Below, in pieces: positions 10,813 through 22,378 of a stretch of 64,000 bases of DNA (position 1 is its first letter; every line of letters begins with the position of its first letter). A program made the position numbers and the translations under genes. The stretch covers positions 3,162,001 through 3,226,000 of the forward strand of contig NC_049566.1 of NCBI RefSeq assembly GCF_013368755.1. The letters are read 5' to 3'. The notes below the pieces were generated by a model. That model was not told the DNA's origin. It worked only from the letters and a program-made list of their open reading frames with translations, and made no database searches. The stretch is from Talaromyces rugulosus (taxonomy: Eukaryota; Ascomycota; Eurotiomycetes; Eurotiales; Trichocomaceae).

Positions 10813-11017
10813 CATCACCATCAGACGCTGGGTCGACTCATCTCACTCCCGTCTACTCTCAACTGCCTGTCTTGCTCAAGACAGCTGCTGTGACCCACTC
10901 ACCCCCCAGTCGTCGTGACGACATTATCGCCGTCCACCCCCGCGCTCCGTTATCACTCGCGGCCAAAAAAATCAACATCAATTCCTCCCAATTGCTCTGT
11001 CCGTCCCCGGCGGAAGA

Positions 11018-14000
11018 ATGGGTCTCTTGGAGGAGGTCTACGGAAATGAAATAATCCAAGAGCAGATTCCCCAGCAGTACTCCGAGTACAAGTCCGACAA
11101 GGGCTATGGCTGGGCCGACGCCCTTCCCTCCAAGCAGGGTCTCTACAACCCCGAACTTGAAAAAGATGCCTGCGGTGTAGGCTTTGCCGCGTGAGTTTTC
11201 CCCTGTTTTCATGCAATTGGCATTGTCATATCAAGACTAACTCTCCACAGCCATATCAAGGGCAAGGCGAGCCACAAAATTGTCAGCGATGGTATGTGTT
11301 TTCTACCGCCGTGATTGAAAATCTCACGTATCTAACTTCTTTCATAGCCCGGAGTTTGCTTTGCAACATGACCCATCGTGGTGCCGTGGGTTCCGATATC
11401 CGCGATGGTGACGGTGCCGGTGTGATGACCAGTATTCCGCACAAGTTCTTCGTCAAGAACTTTGCTCGCGATGCCGGCCTGGAACTCCCTCCCCTGGGCC
11501 AGTACGCTGCCGGCAACCTCTTCTTCAAACCCGACAATGACACCCTCAAGGAATCCATCGCCTCTTTTGAGGAAATGGCAGAATCCCTCGGCCTGCGAGT
11601 CCTGGGCTGGCGCGAGGTGCCTCGCGACTCGACTCTGCTTGGACCGGCCGCCTCGTCTCGCGAGCCCGTCATTATGCAGCCATTCGTCGTGCTCCGCGCT
11701 GCCTACGGAAGTGGAAGCAAGCCCGAGATCACCGACCCTGAAAAATTCGACGAGCGCCACTTTGAGCGGCAGCTGTACGTCCTGCGCAAGCGCGCCACAA
11801 ATATCCTGGGCTTGGCCAACTGGTTCTACCTCTGCTCTCTCAGCAACAGGAACATTGTCTACAAGGGCCAGCTAGCCCCCGTCCAGGTGTATGAGTACTA
11901 CCATGACTTGGTCAACGTTGATTACGAAGGACACTTCGCCCTCGTGCATTCTCGTTTCTCCACCAACACATTCCCATCTTGGGACCGCGCTCAGCCTCTG
12001 CGCTGGGCCGCTCACAATGGTGAAATCAACACACTGCGAGGGAACAAGAACTGGATGAGGGCTCGCGAGGGTCTGCTCAAGTCGGACGTCTTTGGTGACG
12101 AGCTCGACCAGCTATACCCCATTGTTGAAGACGGTGGTTCCGACTCGGCCGCGTTTGACAACGTCCTTGAATTGCTCATGATCAACGGAGTTCTCTCCTT
12201 GCCCGAGGCTGTTATGCTCATGGTTCCCGAGGCCTGGCAAAACAACGCTGCCATGGACCCTGCCAAGGCTGCCTTTTACGAATGGGCTGCCTGCCAGATG
12301 GAGCCTTGGGATGGCCCGGCCTTGTTCACTTTCTCAGACGGCCGTTACTGCGGTGCTAACCTGGACCGAAATGGTCTTCGTCCTTGCCGTTTCTACGTCA
12401 CTGACGATGATCGCATCATCTGTGCCTCCGAGGTTGGTACAATCAGCTTGGATCCCGAGTCTATCGTGCAAAAGGGCCGCCTGCAGCCCGGTAAAATGCT
12501 GCTCGTTGATACCGTCGCCGGCCGCATCATTGATGATGCCGAGCTGAAGCAAACGGTTGCCCACCGCCAGGATTTCCGTGCCTGGTTGGACAAGGAACTG
12601 CTCACTTTGCCTGCCATTGAAAAATCGCTGGTTGCCCAGAGCCACGACTTGAGCACTCCTTTGGATTCTTCTACTGTCCAAACTGACGTCCGACTGAAGG
12701 CTTTTGGATACTCTTACGAACAGGTCAGCTTGCTCTTGGCTCCTATGGCCGCTGACTCCAAGGAAGCCTTGGGTTCCATGGGTAACGACGGTCCTCTGGC
12801 TTGCTTGGCGCAGCAACCCCGTCTTCTCTATGAATACTTCCGAGAGCTCTTTGCTCAAGTCACCAACCCTCCCATTGATCCTATTCGGGAGGCTATTGTC
12901 ATGTCACTCGAGTGCTACGTCGGCCCGCAAGGTAACTTGCTCGAGCTTGACTCCTCCCAGTGCCACCGTCTGATGCTGCCCTCGCCCATTCTTACTCTTC
13001 AGGAATTCCAGTCATTGAAGAACACCACCAAGGTTCACTCTGACTGGCCTGTCAAGACCATCGATATCACTTTCGAAAAGTCCAAGGGTGTCCAGGGTTA
13101 CCTCGACGTTCTCGACACCATCTGCGAGGCTGCCACTGAGGGTATTCAAAACGGTGACAAAATTCTCATTCTTTCTGACCGCGCTACCTCTGCTGAACGC
13201 GTTCCCGTCTCTGCTTTGCTGGCCACTGGTTTGGTTCACCATCACTTGGTTCGCAACAAGTGGAGATCCCTGAGTGCCTTGGTTGTCGATACTGCCGAGG
13301 CTCGCGAAGTTCACCACATGTGTGTTCTTCTTGGATACGGTGCCGATGCAATTTGCCCCTACCTCGCCATGGAATGTATTCTCAAGATGAACCGCGAGAA
13401 GCTTATCCGTAAGCCAATCTCCGATGAGCAAGTCCTCCTTAACTACAAGGCATCGTGCGACGGAGGTATTCTCAAGGTCATGTCTAAGATGGGTATTTCG
13501 ACTCTGTCGTCCTACAAGGGTGCTCAGATCTTTGAAGCCCTTGGTATCGACGATTCCGTCATTGACCGCTGTTTCTCTGGCACTGCCAGTCGTATTCGAG
13601 GTATTACTTTCGAGCTCATCGCCCAGGATGCATTTGCTTTCCACGAGCGTGGCTACCCATCACGCCAAATTATCGACATCCCAGGTTTGCCTGAAACCGG
13701 TGAATACCACTGGCGTGACGGTGGTGACCCCCACGTCAACGACCCCACGAGCGTTGCCAACATCCAGGATGCCGTCCGCTCGAAGAACGACAAGTCCTAC
13801 GAGGCATATGCCCGATCCGAGCACGAGGCCATCAAGAACTGTACCCTGCGAGGCATGCTCGACTTTGACTTTGACCAACGTACCTCCATCCCTATTGACC
13901 AGGTTGAGCCATGGACTGATATCGTGCGCCGCTTTGTCACTGGTGCTATGTCGTACGGATCCATTTCCATGGAATCTCACTCCACTTTGGCTATTGCCAT

Positions 14001-17000
14001 GAACCGATTGGGTGGCAAGTCCAACACAGGTGAAGGTGGTGAGGATCCCGAGCGAAGCAACAGAATGGAGAACGGCGATACCATGCGCTCTGCCATCAAG
14101 CAGATTGCCTCTGGACGATTCGGTGTCACATCAAACTACCTTGCTGATGCTGATGAGCTTCAGATCAAGATGGCCCAAGGTGCCAAGCCTGGTGAGGGCG
14201 GTGAGCTTCCTGGTCACAAGGTGTCTGGCCCTATTGCTCGCACCCGTCACTCTACTCCTGGTGTCGGTCTGATTTCGCCCCCACCTCACCACGATATCTA
14301 CTCTATTGAAGATTTGAAGCAACTTATCTACGATCTCAAGTGCTCTAACCCGCGTGCTCGCGTGTCCGTGAAGCTCGTGTCCGAGGTCGGAGTTGGTATC
14401 GTTGCCTCTGGTGTCGCCAAAGCCAAAGCCGACCACATCCTGATTTCTGGCCACGATGGTGGTACTGGTGCCTCGCGATGGACTGGTATCAAGGCAGCTG
14501 GTCTGCCCTGGGAATTGGGTCTGGCTGAGACTCACCAGACTCTTGTTTTGAACGACCTTCGTGGTCGTGTTGTTGTGCAAACAGATGGTCAGCTTAGAAC
14601 CGGTCGTGATGTCGCCATTGCTTGCTTGCTCGGTGCTGAGGAATGGGGCTTTGCTACCACTCCCTTGATTGCCATGGGTTGTATCATGATGAGGAAGTGT
14701 CACTTGAACACCTGGTATGTTTACCATTGATCCCTGCATTTTTTCCCCCCTACCCAAAACCCGACTGTCTCACTAACCATCTATTATAGCCCCGTTGGTA
14801 TTGCTACGCAAGATCCCGAGCTGCGAAAGAAGTTCAAGGGTACTCCCGAACATGTCATCAACTTTTTCTATTATGTCGCCAACGAGCTCCGTGCTATCAT
14901 GGCCAAGCTTGGCATCCGCACCATCAACGAAATGGTTGGTCGCGCCGAACTGCTTAAGACCAGGGAGGATATTCGATCTCCCAAGCAGGAGAACATTGAC
15001 TTGTCTTTGATCTTGACTCCTGCCCACTCCCTGCGTCCAGGCGTTGCTACTTATAATGTGCGCAAGCAAGACCACCGTCTTCACGTCCGTCTTGACAACA
15101 AATTGATTGCAGAGTCTGAACTGGCTCTTGAAAAGGGACTGCCCTGCCGAGTTGAGTGTGATGTTGTCAATACTGACCGTGCCCTGGGTGCCACTCTTTC
15201 TTATCAAGTCAGCCGTCGCCATGGAGAAGCTGGCTTGCCTCAGGATACCATCCACGTGAACATCAAGGGTTCTGCTGGTCAATCCTTCGGTGCCTACCTC
15301 GCTCCTGGCGTGACTCTGGAGCTTGAAGGTGACTCCAACGATTACGTCGGTAAGGGTTTGTCTGGCGGTCGTCTTATCGTCTACCCCCCTCGTGGCGCAG
15401 TCTTCAAGGCCGAGGAGAACGTTCTTATTGGAAACGTTTGTCTTTATGGTGCTACTGGTGGTACTTGCTACTTCCGTGGTGTGGCTGCTGAGCGTTTTGC
15501 GGTCCGAAACTCGGGCGTTACGGCTGTTGTTGAGGGTGTTGGTGACCACGGTTGTGAATACATGACTGGTAAGATTCCTCTTTTTTTCCCTCTTAAATAC
15601 AGCTTGCTAATATTTTCTAGGTGGCCGAGTGCTCGTCCTTGGCTCTACTGGCCGTAACTTTGCCGCTGGTATGTCTGGTGGTATTGCGTACGTTCTTGAC
15701 GTCAACCAGGACTTCCACTCCAAAATCAACATGGAAATGGTGGAGGTGTCCGGCTTGGAAGACCCTGCTGAAATTGCCTTTGTCCGCGGCCTCATCGAGG
15801 ACCACCACCACTACACTGGCTCGGAGCTCGCAGCCCGTATCCTTTTGGACTTTACCCGGGCTCTTCCTCGATTTGTCAAGGTCCTTCCTACTGACTACAA
15901 GCGCGTTCTTCTCGAAGAAGCCGCCAAGGCAGAGGCTGCTAAGAAGGCCGAGTTCACTCTGCCTAAACTCCCCAGCACTCCTACTCCTGCCGAGGAGAAG
16001 AAGCACAAGCATGAGGAAGAAAAGAAAGCCGACCTTCTGGATATTGAGGACAGCGTGAGCGACTCGAAGACGGAGAAGAAGCGCACTGCTCTTATTCTCG
16101 ATAAGACTCGTGGTTTCATGAAATACAACAGGCGCAGTGAAAAGTACCGCAACCCGGCCACTCGTACTCGGGACTGGGCCGAGCTGTCCACCCGTCTTAC
16201 TGAGGATGAGCTTAAGTACCAGTCTGCGCGCTGCATGGACTGCGGTGTTCCCTTCTGTCAATCCGACACTGGTTGCCCGATCTCCAACATCATCCCCAAG
16301 TGGAATGAACTTGTCTTCCAAAACCAATGGGAAGATGCTCTCAACCGCTTGCTCATGACAAACAACTTCCCCGAGTTCACGGGTCGTGTTTGCCCTGCCC
16401 CTTGTGAAGGAGCTTGCGTTCTTGGTATCAACGAAGACCCCGTTGGTATTAAATCTATTGAATGCGCCATTATCGACCGTGGTTATGAGATGGGCTGGAT
16501 GGTTCCTCGACCTCCTCAAACAAGAACTGGAAAGACCGTTGCCGTTATTGGCTCTGGTCCTGCCGGTCTTGCTGCTGCTGACCAGCTGAACCGCGCCGGT
16601 CACTCCGTCACTGTTTATGAGCGTGCCGATCGTGTTGGAGGTTTGCTGATGTACGGTATCCCCAACATGAAGCTTGACAAGAAGGTTGTTCAACGACGTG
16701 TTGACCTCATGGCCGCTGAGGGTGTCAAGTTTGTCACCAGCACTGCTGTTGGTCCCGACTCTGAAGTCTCCATGCAATCCCTGCGTGAGTCGAACGATGC
16801 CGTTATTCTTGCCACTGGTGCCACTGTTGCTCGTGACCTCAAGATCCCTGGCCGTGAACTTGAGGGCATTCACTTTGCTATGCAATTCCTCCACAAGAAC
16901 ACCAAGTCTTTGCTCGACTCCGCTCACGCCGACAATGCATACATCTCTGCCAAGGACAAGCATGTTGTTGTCATTGGTGGTGGTGATACTGGTAACGACT

Positions 17001-17688
17001 GCATTGGTACCTCGGTCCGCCACGGCGCAAAGAGTGTGGTCAACTTTGAGTTGCTGCCACAGCCTCCTCCAGAGCGTGCTCTTGATAACCCATGGCCTCA
17101 ATGGCCTCGTATCTACCGCGTCGACTACGGTCACTCTGAGGTCAAGACCCACATGGGCAAGGACCCTCGCGAGTACTGCATCATGTCCAAGGAGTTTGTT
17201 GATGACGGCAACGGAAATGTCAAGGGTATCAACACCGTCCGTGTCGACTGGACCAAGAGCGCTTCTGGCGGTTGGGACATGAAGACCATTGAGGGTAGCG
17301 AGGAATTTTTCCCTGCCGACCTAGTCATGTTGTCCATGGGTTTCTTGGGCCCTGAGGACCGTCTTCTCGGCGAGGAAGTTGAGCGTGATGCTCGCAAGAA
17401 CGTCAAGACTGCCCCTGGCCAGTACTCTACCAACCTTCCCGGTGTCTTTGCTGCTGGAGATTGCCGTCGTGGACAGTCTCTTATTGTTTGGTATGTCCTT
17501 CTTTCTTTAATTTGGTTTCTTATTCATACTAATAGTTCTACAGGGGTATCAACGAAGGCCGTCAAGCTGCTCGTGAAGTCGACACTTTCCTCATGGGAAC
17601 CGGCTCTCTTCTTCCCGTCACTGGTGGTATTGTTCGCCGCCCAGCTGCCGACGCTGTTCCTCCGACTATCCAAATCACTGCTGCTTAG
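11018..17688 (+). CDS. gltA: NADH-dependent glutamate synthase (GOGAT), single-chain
   Basis: Model: join(11018..11190, 11251..11291, 11348..14714, 14790..15568, 15621..17490, 17544..17688), 2124 residues, the usual fungal length. It makes two glutamates from glutamine and 2-oxoglutarate with NADH, and partners with glutamine synthetase in ammonium assimilation. A 51-residue propeptide precedes Cys52 (KDACGVGF), the N-terminal nucleophile of the class II amidotransferase domain. The synthase domain has the 3Fe-4S cluster cysteines in [19 protein letters not shown], with the last Cys restored across an intron. The C-terminal beta-like domain has cysteine motifs [15 protein letters not shown] and CPAPCEGAC, then FAD ([17 protein letters not shown]) and NADH ([13 protein letters not shown]) folds. 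The start is chosen because the frame opens there and [11 protein letters not shown] leads directly to the conserved propeptide. Confidence 0.97.
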
Positions 17689-18204
17689 GCAGACCCCCCA
17701 AAAGTGAGCATGGCATTCTTAAAAGAATCCGCTCTTGGCCCGCTACGTGTAACCTGCGATGATGAATTTTTTTTCACAATACCCAAATAAATCTGTTACG
17801 GGGCTTTTTTTTTTACTATCTATCTCTTTCGTCTACGATGCATGACAGCGTTTTTATGGAAACGGAAGGGAGGCAATATGCGTTTTGTGTGTCTGCTTTA
17901 GACACTGAAAGTTCTTTTTTTTTGTTTGTATGTCTAAAATACTTGCCTGTGTATTTCGCTACTTTTTTTTTTTTTTAAATTTGTGGATATTGGTTTCTTA
18001 GATGCTTCAATACAGCAGGTTAGATTTATTTTCTTTTCTTTGTGCGTGTAGCTTATAATATTACATTGAGGCGCCTCGAGCATATATCTATACATATTTT
18101 CAATATTGTCTATTTATACAGGCAAAGAGAAGAGTCGATCTCATGACACATGAACCCCTAGTCTAATCATACACAAAATTAATAAATTCGAAAGAAAAAT
18201 TACA
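17689..18204. other. Intergenic, convergent 3' ends of gltA and EMI1
   Basis: AT-rich with repeated T runs (8-12 nt) and an AATAAA at 17786, a plausible poly(A) signal for gltA. No ORF of note. Confidence 0.6.
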
Positions 18205-18873
18205 TCAAGGCTGCCCCAACGGCTCCCCATCTATTTTTTCGGGCTTCTGCTGCTCCGTATAACTCGCCATATCTTTCCCAAACGGATTCTGTAGAGGCTC
18301 CGTCCTTACTTCCCACACATCCTCACTACTCGGACCCGTCTTGTATTTGACCGCTTTCTTCCTGTAATGATCACGAATCGTTTCCCGCCGCGATTCGTCC
18401 GAGTAGCTGCGCGATTTCATACACAGCCAGAAATTCTCCCAGTGTTCGCTGCACGATCTCAAGTTGCCGTAGCGGTAGACGTTGACCCATTGGCCGCCAA
18501 AGGATTGACAGAAAAACGCATAGTCAAAGGCAGAGCGGCAGGAGAGGGAGGTCGGGTAGAGGGATTCGAAGGATATTGAGGATGGATCTGAGTCGGGGTC
18601 TGAGGGTGAGGATGATGAGGATGAGGATGTTTTGGCGTTGGAGGGGTTGGAGGAGTCGCTTGTCCACTCGATTGCGGCGAGAAATTCACGGAGTTCGGCG
18701 TCGTCGTGGGTTGGTTTTGTTGTTGGTGTTTGTGTCGTTGTCGGTTTTGAAGGAGGAGGAAAAATAGCAGTAGTAGCTGGATCTTGCGACGACGTGGATT
18801 GTGAATGCGACAGAGAAGAAGACGCTGTACTCGTCTGGTCAGACGAAGACGAGGAACTCCACCACCAGCCCAT
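18205..18873 (-). CDS. EMI1: EMI1-like twin-CX9C protein (DUF3128)
   Basis: Single-exon gene, 222 residues. The C-terminal half has two CX9C motifs: CRSAFDYAFFC and CSEHWENFWLC. This is the coiled-coil-helix-coiled-coil-helix pattern of proteins imported to the mitochondrial intermembrane space by Mia40. The arrangement matches fungal Early Meiotic Induction protein 1 (DUF3128), needed in yeast for early meiotic gene induction and linked to mitochondrial function. The N-terminal 100 residues are Ser/Thr/Pro-rich and disordered. The protein starts MGWWWSSSS, with a Gly at position 2 and Ser at position 6, which loosely fits an N-myristoylation signal. It is divergent from YME2 across a 325-bp promoter. 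Confidence 0.88.
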   Translation of the reverse strand: MGWWWSSSSSSDQTSTASSSLSHSQSTSSQDPATTAIFPPPSKPTTTQTPTTKPTHDDAELREFLAAIEWTSDSSNPSNAKTSSSSSSSPSDPDSDPSSISFESLYPTSLSCRSAFDYAFFCQSFGGQWVNVYRYGNLRSCSEHWENFWLCMKSRSYSDESRRETIRDHYRKKAVKYKTGPSSEDVWEVRTEPLQNPFGKDMASYTEQQKPEKIDGEPLGQP

Positions 18874-19198
18874 TGTGACAAAGGTTTATAGATGCTGGTT
18901 GAGTTGAGTTGGTTTGGGTCGACTTGGCTGTTGATGAAAAGAGTCGGTCGGTATAGATAATAATTTATTTCATGCGCGGAGGAACGATGAACGAACGTTC
19001 ACTGGTGTATTTCCGTAACAGTACAGTACGACATCTTGGCATCCGCGGCACCTGCATTAGCATGACATTCGGTATGCCGCGGTATTGTCCTGTCCCGTCG
19101 ACGTCATAGCTCGACCATTGAGCTCCCATCTTCATCTTCACAACCCGAAGTGATTGCAATCCGTGATCATGGTTGTGTTTCGTTAACTAGAGAAAATT
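18874..19198. promoter_or_regulatory. Short divergent promoter, EMI1 and YME2
   Basis: 325 bp between the two start codons, both genes being nuclear genes for mitochondrial proteins. A TGACGTCA-like core, CGACGTCATAG, lies near 19099. No other element is called. Confidence 0.45.
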
Positions 19199-21847
19199 AT
19201 GATAATGCGGATGCCGTTGAGGACTCGAGGGTATTGCCCACGGCCTGGCTGCTTTCAATCTGGAGTCCGGAGCAGCTTGTTGTCTGCAGTGCGATTCAAT
19301 GCTACTGCAGCACCAGCAGCAACTACTACTTCTGATAGTGCCACGACGATTGACATTCTCGACTCTGGTCATATTTCTGTCTCTGCCAATGAAGGAATAT
19401 TATACATCAACAGTGCGATAAACCCAACACCCGCTCCGCGATTGCAGCTGACTTGAAACAACAATAGATATTGCCCCGCTGCGGCTTCAATGGCTATACA
19501 GACTCCTCTGGTCCGGCGAGCCCCAGACCGTCAACAGAATCCTACAGCGCGTCGACAAACCTTCATACGCTGCCGCCGACCACTGGGCCGTCGTCCGGCG
19601 CGCATTCCCGCCAGATCTGCACGTTTCCATAAAACAAGTCCTGCCGCGGCTCAACGAGGGCGGGTTGTTTGTCAAGTACTCGCTGCCCGCGGGCAAGACG
19701 AATGAGGATATACTCAGTGCCATTGATGAAAATCTGCAAAAAAACCCGATTCGGCCGTGGTTCAATCCTCTAGATCGCGTCGATATTGGACGTGTGCTGG
19801 GGAAGCCGTGGATTGAGGATATGTACCGGATCCCCAGTGCGAGACTCAGGGTTGAGTTCTTGCCGTCGCCGTCGTCGCCGTCGGACTCGGCTCCCGTGGA
19901 GTTGACTCAGGAGATGCTTTATTCGATATTTCGCAGATATGGGAAAATAAAGGACATCGAGGGCCAGCCATCAGATTCCAAGACTCTGCCTAGATATGCC
20001 ATTGTGGATTTTACGCGGGTGAAACATGCTATTCTGGCCAGAAGCTGTATCCACGGCATCATCGTTCCCGAGACAAAAACAGAAGGTAAAAACCAGGCTC
20101 TACTCAAACTCACCTACGAACGCAAGGTGCGCGGACACTGGATTCGAGACTGGATTGTGAACCACCCGCGCATCGTGATTCCAGCCATAGCGGCGCTGCT
20201 TGCTGGCATCACGGTACTTATTTTCGATCCTATTCGCACGTTTTTTATAAAAATCAAGGTCAAGTACTCGCTCAACGCAGATGACCAGCTTCTGTGGACG
20301 TGGATTTGGAAGGAGGTCCGCAAGGCCAATATTCTGTCGTTTGGCACTCGCAAAAAGGAACGCAATGTCCTCAGGGCGATTTGGGATGACCGCCAAGAAG
20401 AAATTACACAGCTGCAATCGTGGCTAGGTGAAAACGGAACGACATTTATCGTCGTCCAGGGCCCCCACGGGTCCGGCAAGAGGGAAATAGTGGTTGACCA
20501 GGCATTGAGAGACCGCAAGCACAAGCTGCTTATTGACTGCAAGCAAATCCAGGACGCCAGGGGAGACGCTCAAACAATCTCCGTGGCGGCGCAACAGGTC
20601 GGCTATCGACCGATATTTTCTTGGATGAATAGTATTAGCAGTCTTATCGATTTGGCCTCGCAAAGTATCATCGGGACCAAAGCCGGGTTTTCGGAGACGT
20701 TGGACTCTCAGCTGAGCAAGATTTGGTACAATACCTCTGTTGCGCTGCGACAAATTGCACTGGAAAATAAAAAGAAAGATGATAGGGAAAACACCCTATC
20801 GGAAGAAGAATATCTAGAGGCACATCCTGACCGACGTCCCGTCGTTATCATTGACAATTTCTTGCATGGAGCTCACGAAGGTAGCATCGTCTACGACAAG
20901 ATCGCGGAATGGGCAGCTGGGTTGGTTACTGGCAACACAGCACATGTCATTTTCCTGACTCCAGATGTCTCGTATTCCAAATCTCTCAGCAAGGCCCTGC
21001 CGAGTCAAGTCTTCCGCTCGATTTCTCTGGGGGATTGCTCTCTCGAGGTGGGCAGGAATTTTGTCATTCGTTATATTCAAGAAAAGGAGGGCGAGGAGAA
21101 TCCAGACGGCGATGTGAAGGCCAAGCCTAGCTTGCCACAGGGACTTGATGACCTTGATGAGTGTATCAATGTTGTTGGCGGCCGCTTGACGGATTTGGAA
21201 TTTATAGCACATAGAATCAAAGCTGGGGAAAGTCCTAAAGGTGAGTTCTAACCACTAGGACGTTGCTATATACATACTAATTGTTAGACGCCGTCGAACA
21301 CATCATCGAGCAAGCCGCCACCGAAATCCTCAAAATGTACCTCCTCGACACCGGCGGAGGCCAAAACCGCCACTGGACGCGAGAACAAGCATGGTTCATG
21401 ATCAAGCAAATCGCCGAAAACAAAGACGGAACCGCCTCGTACGGCCTCATCTTGCTTTCCGACCTGTATGCCGAGAATGGCGAAGCCACGATATCAGCGC
21501 TCGAACAGGCCGATCTCATCACCATCACGTCTGTCAATGGCCGCCCTTCGGTGATCAGGCCAGGCCGTCCAGTGTACCATGCAGCCTTTAAGTATATGAC
21601 AAGGGATGAGCAGTTGCGAAGTCGTATGGACCTTGGTATTCTCAAGCTGTTGATTGAGAAGGCGGATAAGAGTGTCTCCAAGTATGAGGATGAGCTCCAT
21701 TTGTTGGGGAATCTCAGGAAGTACCCCGTAGAGCTCAACTCGAGGATTCAGTGGGTGTCGCAAAAACTACAGGCGTCTCAGGCTCAGTTGGAGAAGCATG
21801 AGAAGGAGAGTGCGTCTTTGGCTAAGATTTTGAAGACGTCGGAATAG
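19199..21847 (+). CDS. YME2: YME2/RNA12 mitochondrial inner-membrane protein
   Basis: Model: join(19199..19412, 19468..21240, 21288..21847), 848 residues. YME2 (mitochondrial escape protein 2) is an inner-membrane protein that affects mtDNA escape, nucleoid structure and membrane organisation. The first 35 residues are Arg/Ser-rich without acids, fitting a matrix presequence. An RRM-like domain follows at about 190-280 (ARLRVEFLPSP, RYAIVDFTRVKHA). A transmembrane helix is at about 306-325 (IVIPAIAALLAGITVLIF). Beyond it lies the RNA12 ATPase-like domain with a P-loop GPHGSGK at about 402 and an acidic VVIIDNF strand. The C-terminus is helical and charged. Intron 1 joins ILYIN to NIAPLRLQW, the family consensus. 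An ATG six bases downstream is an equally possible start. Confidence 0.93.
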
Positions 21848-22378
21848 TGCTACATTGCATGCAGTGCAGTGCTGTAGTATCAACAATAATACTACATGTG
21901 TAATTGACATGTATTTATCCATGAATTAATGAGACCACCCCAATCTTTGATTTCTTTTTTATTAAAATAAAATAAAACTGATAAATTATTTTTCGATATG
22001 ATATCTCTCTTGACAGTATGGGAAATTGTTCTTCCGACCCGTGCTATTATTGGCAATTTGTTACCGTAACTTACTGTTACCGTCTTACGGCCACTTCACG
22101 TCAGTCTCGCGCTGATATGGTCACCCTTGCTCATTGTTCATTTCGTCTCCTGTTGTTTCGAATTTAGACCACAAGTAAATTTGTGTCCTTTTCTTATTCT
22201 GGATTCTTTCATGATATTCCCGGCACAGGTGGCTGGGTCTTGACTTTAGTGTTGCTGCTGCTTTGTTGACTTGTATCCTTGGGCCACATTCACATTAGGC
22301 TTGGACTGCAACTCTAACATCCCAGTCAAGAGTTCTCCTTGTTATTTTTCTTCTCCTTCTTCTTTTTTGACACCAAAC
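21848..22378. other. Intergenic upstream of the P450-like gene
   Basis: AT-rich 3' UTR of YME2 followed by the putative P450 promoter. An upstream ATG in frame with the P450 gene (about 36 codons earlier, no stop between) makes an N-terminally extended product possible. I prefer the ATG at 22379, which sits right before the membrane anchor region. Confidence 0.5.
22060..22083 (+). repeat. Direct repeat GTTACCGT x2, 16-bp spacing
   Basis: Two identical 8-bp words GTTACCGT begin at 22060 and 22076, about 300 bp before the P450-like start. A reverse-strand relative (GTAA) lies between them. It may be a paired binding site for a regulator; chance cannot be excluded. Confidence 0.35.

Larger units (their letters stand above)
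7608..11017. other. 3.4-kb gene-poor region between apc15 and gltA
   Basis: This is by far the longest stretch without a convincing gene. Both flanking genes point away from it. Short ORFs exist on both strands (longest about 135 codons near 7950-8357), but none has a recognisable domain, a plausible splice partner or gene-like codon use. It contains simple repeats, homopolymer A runs and, at its right end, the CT-rich gltA leader. It could hold a non-coding RNA, a degenerate gene or simply a large nitrogen-responsive promoter; the sequence does not decide. Confidence 0.5.

Noticed and set aside
15617..17152. 511-codon ORF on the - strand opposite gltA
   Set aside because: Antisense to a GOGAT exon with clear domains; the predicted product has no recognisable fold. 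Codon-bias artefact.
22271..22378. In-frame upstream ATG of the P450-like gene
   Set aside because: Would add about 36 residues before the membrane anchor without a known function; the ATG at 22379 gives the usual P450 N-terminus. Kept as a possibility only.
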